From the NCBI GenBank assembly GCA_021792815.1, contig JAJYTX010000085.1:1-8986 (forward strand): 8,986 bases of DNA, given 5' to 3'. Source of the DNA: Pseudomonadota bacterium. Lineage in GTDB: Bacteria > Pseudomonadota > Gammaproteobacteria > Steroidobacterales > Steroidobacteraceae. Of this stretch, positions 1-5,740 are shown piece by piece (within the stretch, counting starts at the first letter, position 1; the number at the start of each line of letters is the position of its first letter). A program made the translations under genes and the position numbers. The notes below the pieces were generated by a model. It saw only the letters and a program-made list of their open reading frames with translations. It did no database searches and had not been told where the DNA came from.

Positions 1-435
1 TCCGTGATGGCGCTCAGGCTCGACCAGACGCGCCGCGCGGGCCTGGAACTTGCGCTGCGCCAGCTTGCCGAGCGATCGACCGTCCCGGGCGGTGTCACCT
101 GCACGTTCGAGGGCGGCGGCATCACCACGGGACTGCGCCCGGAACACGAGCACGAGCTGTTGCGCATTGCCCAGGAGGCGGTCAGCAACGCGGTGCGTCA
201 TGCCCGCCCGCGGCATATCCGCATCACGATGGCCGACGAAGACACCCATTGGGTCATGTCGATCGAAGACGACGGCCGGGGCATGGGCCAGAGTCCCGAG
301 CGTTCCGAGCGCCAGGGATTTGGCTTGAGCAGCATGCGCCAGAGAGCCGGCGAGATCGGCGGCGAATGGCGGATCGAGAGCCGGCCGGGCGCCGGGACGC
401 GCGTGAGCGTGCGGATGCAGAAGCGAACAGCGTAG
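1..435 (+). CDS. Sensor histidine kinase, NarX/DesK-like (HisKA_3 family), C-terminal part only
   Basis: The 5' end lies outside the window; the reading frame is open from base 1. The visible part is the end of the dimerisation/phosphoacceptor region (SVMALRLD... resembles the stretch after the HisKA_3 histidine) followed by a complete HATPase_c domain. The N-box is EAVSNAVRHA with its Asn codon at 187-189, the G1 box is DDGRGM (268-285), and the G2 box is GFGLSSM (316-336), the form usual in kinases that partner NarL/FixJ regulators. In this family the protein autophosphorylates on His and passes phosphate to the regulator encoded next door, which starts 8 nt after this stop codon. The sensory part is not visible, so the signal is unknown. 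The family call is firm; a specific name such as NarX is not supported. Confidence 0.9.
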   Translation, partial: SVMALRLDQTRRAGLELALRQLAERSTVPGGVTCTFEGGGITTGLRPEHEHELLRIAQEAVSNAVRHARPRHIRITMADEDTHWVMSIEDDGRGMGQSPERSERQGFGLSSMRQRAGEIGGEWRIESRPGAGTRVSVRMQKRTA

Positions 436-438
436 AGG
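435..438 (+). promoter_or_regulatory. Ribosome binding site for the NarL-type regulator
   Basis: GAGG overlaps the last base of the upstream kinase stop codon and lies 5 nt before the ATG at 444. It supports 444 over the in-frame ATG at 456, which has a poorer upstream sequence. Confidence 0.5.
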
Positions 439-443
439 CGAAG

Positions 444-1079
444 ATGGCGGCAGTGATGCAGAAGAAAATCCGGGTGATCCTCGCGGACGATCACCCGGTG
501 GTCCGCGACGGGCTCGCGGCGATGGTCAATCAACAGGCCGACATGGAAGTGGTCGCGGAAGCGGGCGACGGCGACGAGGCCATCGCCCTGTTCGAGCAGC
601 ACCAGCCCGACGTGATGGTGCTCGATCTGCGCATGCCCAAGCGGGACGGGCTGGCGGTGGTCCAGCGCGTGCTCGAGATCAATCCCAAGGCGCGCCTGCT
701 CATCATGACCACCTACGACGGCGACGAGGACATCTTCCAGTGCCTCAGCCACGGGGCCAAGGGTTATCTGTTGAAGGATGCGCCGCGCCAGGAAATTCTC
801 TCGGCGATCCGTGCCGTCAGCGAGGACCGTCCCTACACCTCATCGACGGTGGCCGCCAAGGCGCTGCAGCGCATGGCGAAGCCGAGCCTCACGGAGCGGG
901 AGCTCGACGTGCTCGAGCTCGTGGCCCAGGGACGCAGCAACAAGGATATCGCGCGGCGGCTGTCGATCACCGAGGGCACCGCCAAGACCCATGTGAAGTC
1001 GATCCTGACCAAGCTCGATGCGATCTCGCGCACCGAAGCGGTGGCCGTGGCGCACAAGCGCGGCCTGATCCGGTTGTAA
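444..1079 (+). CDS. Response regulator, NarL/FixJ family (receiver + LuxR-type HTH)
   Basis: A 211-residue transcription regulator of the usual length for the family. The receiver domain covers about residues 8-125. Its acidic pocket is D15/D16, the phosphoacceptor is D61 (in VLDLRMP), the switch Thr is T89 or T90, and the conserved Lys is K111 (GYLLKDA). The LuxR/GerE DNA-binding domain covers about 148-211: LTERELDVLELVAQGRSN, then a recognition helix around TEGTAKTHVKSIL. I chose the ATG at 444 because of the GAGG ribosome site; translation extending further 5' would run inside the kinase gene. The upstream gene encodes the partner kinase. The targets are unknown. The hem genes begin 164 nt downstream on the same strand, so control of that operon is possible but not shown. 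Confidence 0.93.
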   Translation: MAAVMQKKIRVILADDHPVVRDGLAAMVNQQADMEVVAEAGDGDEAIALFEQHQPDVMVLDLRMPKRDGLAVVQRVLEINPKARLLIMTTYDGDEDIFQCLSHGAKGYLLKDAPRQEILSAIRAVSEDRPYTSSTVAAKALQRMAKPSLTERELDVLELVAQGRSNKDIARRLSITEGTAKTHVKSILTKLDAISRTEAVAVAHKRGLIRL

Positions 1080-1095
1080 CGCGCAGGGCGCCGCC

Positions 1096-1130
1096 GCGGG
1101 CGGACGGTCTCGCCCGCCACGCAGGCGGGC
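1096..1130 (+). terminator. Two overlapping GC-rich hairpins, possible weak terminator or attenuator
   Basis: GCGGGCG (1096-1102) can pair with CGCCCGC (1111-1117) across an 8-nt loop. GCCCGCC (1112-1118) can instead pair with GGCGGGC (1124-1130) across a 5-nt loop. The middle arm is shared, so the two 7-bp stems exclude each other. A further copy of GGCGGGC lies at 1156-1162. No T-run follows either stem, so this is not a canonical intrinsic terminator. It sits 17 nt after the regulator stop codon, where a terminator would be expected. Confidence 0.35.
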
Positions 1131-1175
1131 ACTGTCATCTGACGGCCGGCCGGTAGGCGGGCGGGATGAAAATCG

Positions 1176-1180
1176 TGACA
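1176..1180 (+). promoter_or_regulatory. Extra TGACA element upstream of the hemA repeat
   Basis: A TGACA pentamer starting 19 bp before the first half of the TGACG-N6-TGACA repeat. It could be a distal half-site for the same regulator, but the spacing is not a multiple of 11 bp, so it may be fortuitous. Confidence 0.25.
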
Positions 1181-1194
1181 TCGCGCGGCGGCGG

Positions 1195-1210
1195 TGACGC
1201 TTCTGTGACA
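1195..1210 (+). promoter_or_regulatory. Candidate hem-box operator: TGACG-N6-TGACA direct repeat before hemA
   Basis: TGACG (1195-1199), six bases, then TGACA (1206-1210): a direct repeat with an 11-bp period, ending 33 nt before the hemA ATG. OmpR/PhoB-family regulators typically bind tandem half-sites one helical turn apart. The element differs by one base from TGACA-N6-TGACA, the hem-box I recall for Leptospira HemR. An OmpR-type regulator is encoded in the same operon (5018-5740), which makes it the natural candidate ligand. The pattern is seen directly; binding is inferred. Confidence 0.5.
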
Positions 1211-1233
1211 CCTCGCCCCGGCGTTCGTGGTTT
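1205..1233 (+). promoter_or_regulatory. Possible hemA promoter (weak)
   Basis: GTGACA (1205-1210) resembles a -35 element and TGGTTT (1228-1233), 17 bp later, occupies the -10 position. The -10 matches the consensus poorly. A start about 7 nt further on would give a transcript beginning almost at the hemA ATG (1244), where no clear ribosome site is visible, so a leaderless or near-leaderless mRNA is possible. The -35-like hexamer overlaps the second half of the TGACR repeat, as at activator-dependent promoters where the activator replaces a -35. This is a guess from position. Confidence 0.2.
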
Positions 1234-1243
1234 GCTCCGCGAC

Positions 1244-2560
1244 ATGCACCAGATCGGCATCGTGGGCCTGTCCTATCGGCATGCGGCGGTGGACGAGGTC
1301 GCCCGGCTGTCCATCCCCAAGGCGGATCTTCCCGTCCGGCTGCCGCCGCTGCGAGAGGCGCTCGGCGTGGCGGAACTGCTGTACCTCGGCACGTGCAATC
1401 GGGTGGAGGTCCTCTACGCCACCACCGATGGCACGTCCGCAGGCGACCTGCGGCCCCAGGTCCTCGAGCAGCTCACGGGTCACGCCTCGCCCCCGGGCGG
1501 CGCGCTGCGGCTGCTGCGGGCCTGGGCGGGCGAGTCGGCGATCGAACACCTGCTGCTGCTCGCCTGTGGCCTGGACTCGGCTCAGGCCGGCGAGCGCGAG
1601 ATCGCCGCGCAGCTGCGCGAGGCCTGGGAAGCGGCCCGCGGCGCGGGCACGTCGGGTCCGATGCTCGACAGGCTGATGGGTGAGGCGCTCGGCATGGCCA
1701 ACCGCGTGCAGCGCCTGCAGACCGGTGTCCGCGCCCCCTCGCTGGCGGACCTGGCCGCCGAGCGGATTCGCAGGCACCTGGGCGGGGCAATCGTGCCGGT
1801 CGCCCTGATCGGCGTCTCACCCATGACGCGACGCTGCGGCTTGGCGCTGCATGAGGCAGGGATCCCGCTCGTGGTGGTCAACCGCACGCTGGCCGCCGCC
1901 GAGGAATTCGCCGCCGCCGTCTCGGGTCGGGCGCTGTCGCTCGATGCGTTCCGCACCCGGCCCTCGCCGGTGGGCGCCCTGGTGCTGGCGGCCGGTGGCG
2001 GCGGAACGGTGCTCGATGAGCAGGTGCTGCGTCGCCTCGTGGACGGCTCCGGAGCCTCTCCGGGCACCTCTGTGCTCGCCATCGACTTCGGCGTGCCCCC
2101 CAATGTCGATCCCGGGGCAGCGCGGCGGACAAGCCTGGTGCGGATCGGAATGGACGAGCTCGTGCAAGCGGTCCGCGAGCGGCGCATGGGCGAGCTGATG
2201 CGCCTGGCGCCGGTCCGCGCCGCGATTGACGATCAGCTGGCGCGCCTGCGCTCCGACATGGCAACCCGCGCCATCGGCCCCCGCCTGGCCGAGTTGCGCA
2301 CCGTGTTCGAGCAGGTCGCGGCCGAGGAGGCCGTTCGCGCGCTGGGCACGGATCTGCACACCCTCGATGCCGGCCAGCGCGAGGCGGTCCTGCGCTTTGC
2401 CGAGCGACTGGCCCACAGCCTGGCGCACCTGCCCATCGCGGGCCTGCGCGCCGCCGCCTCCCACGGCACCCCGGACGCGCTCGATGCGTTTTTCCGCGAG
2501 GCCCGGCCGCACCGGCGCGGCCCTGCGCACCACCCCGGGACCCCGGATCCGCCGCACTGA
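1244..2560 (+). CDS. hemA: Glutamyl-tRNA reductase (divergent NADPH-binding region)
   Basis: First committed step of the C5 pathway: NADPH-dependent reduction of glutamyl-tRNA(Glu) to glutamate-1-semialdehyde, in the cytoplasm. The 438-residue product fits the family (about 420-450). The N-terminus MHQIGIVGLSYRHAAVDEVA matches the usual start of the protein. The catalytic Cys is C51 in GTCNRVE, and GLDS...GE (G109-E117) is the conserved hinge motif. A Rossmann-like domain follows (about 170-300) with NRT at 213-215, then a C-terminal helical dimerisation domain. Oddities: the Gly-rich GAGEM motif reads GVSPM (190-194), and the usual DxxxPR segment reads IDFGVPPN (280-287), lacking the Arg. 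I chose 1244 because conservation begins there. An in-frame ATG at 1166 would add 26 residues unlike the family and would run through the putative operator. hemL follows after 20 nt. Confidence 0.9.
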   Translation: MHQIGIVGLSYRHAAVDEVARLSIPKADLPVRLPPLREALGVAELLYLGTCNRVEVLYATTDGTSAGDLRPQVLEQLTGHASPPGGALRLLRAWAGESAIEHLLLLACGLDSAQAGEREIAAQLREAWEAARGAGTSGPMLDRLMGEALGMANRVQRLQTGVRAPSLADLAAERIRRHLGGAIVPVALIGVSPMTRRCGLALHEAGIPLVVVNRTLAAAEEFAAAVSGRALSLDAFRTRPSPVGALVLAAGGGGTVLDEQVLRRLVDGSGASPGTSVLAIDFGVPPNVDPGAARRTSLVRIGMDELVQAVRERRMGELMRLAPVRAAIDDQLARLRSDMATRAIGPRLAELRTVFEQVAAEEAVRALGTDLHTLDAGQREAVLRFAERLAHSLAHLPIAGLRAAASHGTPDALDAFFREARPHRRGPAHHPGTPDPPH

Positions 2561-2580
2561 AAGGCACTACCATACCCGCC

Positions 2581-3867
2581 ATGACACATCCTCGTTCCGA
2601 AGAGCTGTACGCGCGCGCCAGCCGCCTCATCCCGGGGGGCGTCAACTCACCCGTGAGAGCATTTCGAGCGGTGGGAGGAGCACCTCTGTTCTTCACTCGC
2701 GGCCAGGGACAGCACCTGACCGACGCGGACGGCCGGCAGTACCTGGATTTCGTGGGCTCGTGGGGGCCGTTGATCCTGGGACATGCGCACCCGGAGGTCG
2801 TCGCTGCCATCGCGGAGAGCAGCCGTGCGGGTACGACGTTTGGTGCCCCCTGCCCCGGAGAGGTCGCGCTGGCCGAGCGTGTCGTCGCATCCTATCCAGG
2901 CGTCGAGCAGGTCCGCTTCGTCTCCTCGGGCACCGAGGCGACGATGAGCGCCATTCGTCTCGCCCGAGCCTTCACCGGGCGAGACCTCATCGTCAAATTC
3001 TCCGGCTGCTACCACGGCCATGCCGATCACCTGCTGGTGGCCGCCGGCTCGGGCCTGGCCACCTTTGGCCATCCCTCCTCCGCGGGCGTGCCGGCGCCCT
3101 TCACCGCCTGTACCCGCGTGCTGCCGCTCGATGACGAAAGCGCCCTCGAGGCGCTGTTGGCCCGCGAGGGCGAACGGATCGCCGCGGTCATCATCGAGCC
3201 GGTGCCCGCCAATCACGGGCTGCTGCCCCAGCGGCACGAGTTCCTCTCCCGGCTGCGTGCGCTCACGCGCCAGCACGGTGTGCTGCTGATCTTCGACGAA
3301 GTGATCTCGGGGTTCCGGCTCGCCCGCGGGGGCGCGGCCGAGCGGCTCGGCCTCACACCCGATCTGGCGACCTTCGGCAAGGTGATCGGCGGCGGTCTGC
3401 CCGTGGGCGCTTTCGCAGGCCCGCGGCACATCCTCTCGCGACTGGCGCCCGATGGGGATACCTACCAGGCCGGCACGCTGTCGGGCAACCCCGTGGCCAT
3501 GGCAAGCGGCATCGCCACTCTGGACGTGCTCATCCGGGAGGATGGCTGGCGGCGGCTCGAGGCACTCGGCGCACAGCTGGAAGCGACCCTGAAACCGGTG
3601 TTGGCGCAGGCACCCTGCCCGGTTCACCTGGTGCGCGTGGGGTCTTTGTTCTGGCTCTCGTTGCATGAGGCCGGCGCACCACGCACCGCCGAGGCTCTGC
3701 CCGAGGCCGCTGCGCAGCGCTTCGGCAGGGTGTTTCACTCGCTGCTCGAGGACGGCATCTACTTCCCGCCCTCGGCCTATGAGGCCTGCTTCCTGTCGCT
3801 CGCGCACACCGCAGCGGACTTCGAGCAGTTGGCTCGCGGATTGCGCCGGGCATTCGCCGCTCCATGA
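2581..3867 (+). CDS. hemL: Glutamate-1-semialdehyde 2,1-aminomutase
   Basis: PLP enzyme that converts glutamate-1-semialdehyde to 5-aminolevulinate, using the product of HemA directly. It has 428 residues, the normal length. The start RLIPGGVNSPVRAFRAVGG is the family signature N-terminus. SSGTEATMSAIRLAR binds the cofactor phosphate region, GCYHGHAD follows, FDEVISGFR carries the PLP-nitrogen Asp (D239), and K267 in TFGKVIGGGLPVGA is the Schiff-base lysine. GTLSGNPVAMA is also present. All key residues are intact. The nearest purine-rich stretch, GAAAGG (2559-2564), is about 16 nt from the ATG, farther than ideal. The stop codon overlaps the sensor kinase start as ATGA, which ties kinase translation to hemL. 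Confidence 0.97.
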   Translation: MTHPRSEELYARASRLIPGGVNSPVRAFRAVGGAPLFFTRGQGQHLTDADGRQYLDFVGSWGPLILGHAHPEVVAAIAESSRAGTTFGAPCPGEVALAERVVASYPGVEQVRFVSSGTEATMSAIRLARAFTGRDLIVKFSGCYHGHADHLLVAAGSGLATFGHPSSAGVPAPFTACTRVLPLDDESALEALLAREGERIAAVIIEPVPANHGLLPQRHEFLSRLRALTRQHGVLLIFDEVISGFRLARGGAAERLGLTPDLATFGKVIGGGLPVGAFAGPRHILSRLAPDGDTYQAGTLSGNPVAMASGIATLDVLIREDGWRRLEALGAQLEATLKPVLAQAPCPVHLVRVGSLFWLSLHEAGAPRTAEALPEAAAQRFGRVFHSLLEDGIYFPPSAYEACFLSLAHTAADFEQLARGLRRAFAAP

Positions 3868-5021
3868 CGCTGCGTGCGACCAAGGGCCCGCGTATCCTGC
3901 AGCTCACCGTCATGGCGCTGGTGGCCATGTGCACCGTGCAGGTGGGCTGGTGGCTGTATGATCAGCACCGCTACGCCGTCGAGAAGGTGCGTGAGCTGCA
4001 GGCGCTGTATACACAGCAGGTCGCCGCGGCCGACGCGCTGCTGGCGGCCGGAACACCGCCGGCGAGAGTGCGCGCGCTGCTTCCGCAGCTGCTCCTGAAC
4101 GGGGGACGGGCCGAGGTGTCGCCGGCGATCGAACGCGGCATGCTCGCGGAGGAACACCGCCGCACTCTGCAATACATGTGGGAAGGCTCTTTCTTTCTGC
4201 TCGCCCTCGGCGCGTGCATCGTGGTCATCGCCCGGGCGCTGCGCGCCGAGGCGCTGGTGATGCTGGAGCAGGACAACTTCCTGCAGCTCGTCTCGCACCA
4301 GTTCAAGACGCCGCTCGCAAGCCTGCAGCTCTCACTCGAGACCATGGCGTTGCGGCCGCTTTCGGCCGAGCAGTCGCGCGTGCTCACCGAGCGCATGCTG
4401 TCCGATCTGTCGCGCATGGAAGGCATGGTCACCCGGATCCTCGAGAGCGCGCGCATCGAGCGCGGCCGCATCGAACTGCGGCACGAGCCGGTCGATCTCG
4501 GCGCGGCGGTGCGGCGGGTCACCGCGCAGGCCGAGGAACGCGCCCGTCAGGAACGGATCAGCCTCGGGGCCGATATCGAATCAGGTCTCATGGTGCTCAC
4601 CGATCCGCTGGCCCTCGATGTCATCCTGCGCAATCTCCTGGAAAACTCGCTCGCCGCGGTGGCCCCCGTCGGCGGGGGCAGCATCGTGTTCAGCGGCCGG
4701 CGGGTCGGGCCCGACGTGGAGCTGACCGTGCGCGACAGCGGGGTCGGATTCCGGCCGGCTGACAGCACGCGGCTGTTCGAGAAATTCACGCGGTTGCATC
4801 CCGGCGGCGGCAGCTATCACGGGACCGGCCTGGGCCTGTATATCGTGCGGCGGCTGATGCAGCTGATGGGCGGCCGGGTGAGCGCGCACAGCGAGGGGGC
4901 GGGACAAGGCGCGCGCTTCGTGCTCCTGTGGCCGGGCGCGCCTGCGGACGCGCGGCACGGCAGTCCACTCGCCGCAACGCTCGAAGCCGGAGGAGACACC
5001 CGGGGCGGTTACCCCTCATGA
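3864..5021 (+). CDS. Membrane sensor histidine kinase embedded in the heme operon (candidate HemK-type sensor)
   Basis: A 385-residue HisKA/HATPase kinase. TM1 spans about residues 11-32, a short mostly helical extracytoplasmic segment covers about 33-104, and TM2 spans about 106-126. There is no HAMP or PAS domain; a short linker leads straight to the H-box LVSHQFKTPL with phosphoacceptor H145. The N-box is RNLLENS (N257, N261), G1 is DSGVGF (D291), the F-box is LFEKF, and G2 is GTGLGLYI (320-327). A 33-residue Gly/Ala/Pro-rich tail follows the ATPase fold. H145 is followed by Gln rather than the commoner Glu/Asp; T149 at +4, linked to phosphatase activity in this family, is kept. The gene starts inside the hemL stop (ATGA, 3864-3867) and its own stop overlaps the next gene the same way. 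Its place among hem genes suggests it senses heme, a precursor, iron or a redox cue; the ligand is not evident. It should not be confused with PrmC, formerly also called HemK. Confidence 0.93.
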   Translation: MTLRATKGPRILQLTVMALVAMCTVQVGWWLYDQHRYAVEKVRELQALYTQQVAAADALLAAGTPPARVRALLPQLLLNGGRAEVSPAIERGMLAEEHRRTLQYMWEGSFFLLALGACIVVIARALRAEALVMLEQDNFLQLVSHQFKTPLASLQLSLETMALRPLSAEQSRVLTERMLSDLSRMEGMVTRILESARIERGRIELRHEPVDLGAAVRRVTAQAEERARQERISLGADIESGLMVLTDPLALDVILRNLLENSLAAVAPVGGGSIVFSGRRVGPDVELTVRDSGVGFRPADSTRLFEKFTRLHPGGGSYHGTGLGLYIVRRLMQLMGGRVSAHSEGAGQGARFVLLWPGAPADARHGSPLAATLEAGGDTRGGYPS

Positions 5022-5740
5022 GCGCCGCGGTCAACTCCCGCCGCATCCTCGTGGTCGAGGACGACCCGCACCTCTCGGCCGGTGTGGTCGAGAACCTGCG
5101 GGCCGAAGGTTACGAAGTGGACGCGGTGGGCGATGGACGCCGGGCGCTCGAAGCGCTCTCGGGCGGGGCCTTCGGACTCGTCCTGCTCGATGTGATGCTG
5201 CCGGAGCTCGACGGCTTCACCGTCTGTCGCACGCTGCGCGAACAGGGCAACAGCACTCCGGTGCTGTTCCTCACCGCCCGCGGCGATCCGGCCGACCGGG
5301 TGCGGGGGCTCGAAGCCGGCGGCGATGATTATCTGGCCAAGCCCTTTCACCTCAAGGAACTGCTGCTGCGCGTGCGCGCCATCCTGCGCCGCTGGGACTG
5401 GTACCAGAGCGCCTCGGCGGAGGCGGGGCCGCTGCGCTTCGGCGGCAACGAGGTGGACTTTCGCGCCTTCCGCGCGCGCTCCTGGAACGGCATGACCCAG
5501 GAACTCACGGAGAAGGAAGCCATGATCCTGAAAGTGCTGGCGGAGCGTCCCGGAGAGATCGTCTCGCGCGAGGACCTGCTCGAGCGGGTATGGGGCTACG
5601 ACGTGTTTCCCTCTACCCGCACCGTGGACAACTTCATTCTCAGGCTGCGCCGGCGCTTCGAGCGCGACCCGGCCAACCCTCGGCACTTCCTGACCGTCTG
5701 GGGAGTGGGCTACCGGTTCCTGATCGAGAGCGAGCAATGA
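5018..5740 (+). CDS. Response regulator, OmpR/PhoB family, embedded in the heme operon (candidate HemR-type)
   Basis: A 240-residue regulator. The receiver domain (about 8-125) has acidic residues E14/D15/D16, phosphoacceptor D58 (LLDVMLPELDG), T86 (FLTAR) and K108 (YLAKPF). After a linker, the winged-helix Trans_Reg_C domain (about 140-238) ends in TRTVDNFILRLRRRFE and the wing VWGVGYRFL, typical of OmpR-type DNA binding. I chose ATG 5018, which overlaps the kinase stop as ATGA; the open frame upstream of it lies inside the kinase gene. The 3' end overlaps hemC as ATGA. The kinase just upstream is the obvious partner. As an OmpR-family protein it should bind tandem half-sites about 11 bp apart, which is what lies before hemA (1195-1210), so operon autoregulation is a reasonable inference. 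Confidence 0.95.
   Translation: MSAAVNSRRILVVEDDPHLSAGVVENLRAEGYEVDAVGDGRRALEALSGGAFGLVLLDVMLPELDGFTVCRTLREQGNSTPVLFLTARGDPADRVRGLEAGGDDYLAKPFHLKELLLRVRAILRRWDWYQSASAEAGPLRFGGNEVDFRAFRARSWNGMTQELTEKEAMILKVLAERPGEIVSREDLLERVWGYDVFPSTRTVDNFILRLRRRFERDPANPRHFLTVWGVGYRFLIESEQ

Noticed and set aside
1143..1152. 10-bp palindrome CGGCCGGCCG
   Set aside because: A pure G/C palindrome is expected by chance at this base composition and has no flanking support.
1204..1208. TGTGA as a CRP/FNR half-site
   Set aside because: No matching TCACA (CRP) or ATCAA-like (FNR) second half lies at the required spacing; the bases are better explained by the TGACR repeat.
1166..1243. Longer hemA start at ATG 1166
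   Set aside because: It adds 26 residues with no resemblance to the GluTR N-terminus and would place the TGACR repeat inside the coding region. Family similarity begins at the 1244 Met, and the GGCGGG in front of 1166 abuts the ATG with no spacer.
833..1777. Long open frame on the minus strand across the hemA start
   Set aside because: It is a shadow of high-GC third-position bias. It has no recognisable domain and lies antisense to two well-supported genes and their intergenic region.
2568..2573. TACCAT as a -10 box just before hemL
   Set aside because: It matches four of six -10 positions, but nothing like a -35 lies 16-18 bp upstream, and hemL follows hemA by only 20 nt.
2647..3807. 386-codon open frame antisense to hemL
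   Set aside because: It mirrors hemL codons almost throughout, has low-complexity Arg/Gly/His-rich composition and no motif.
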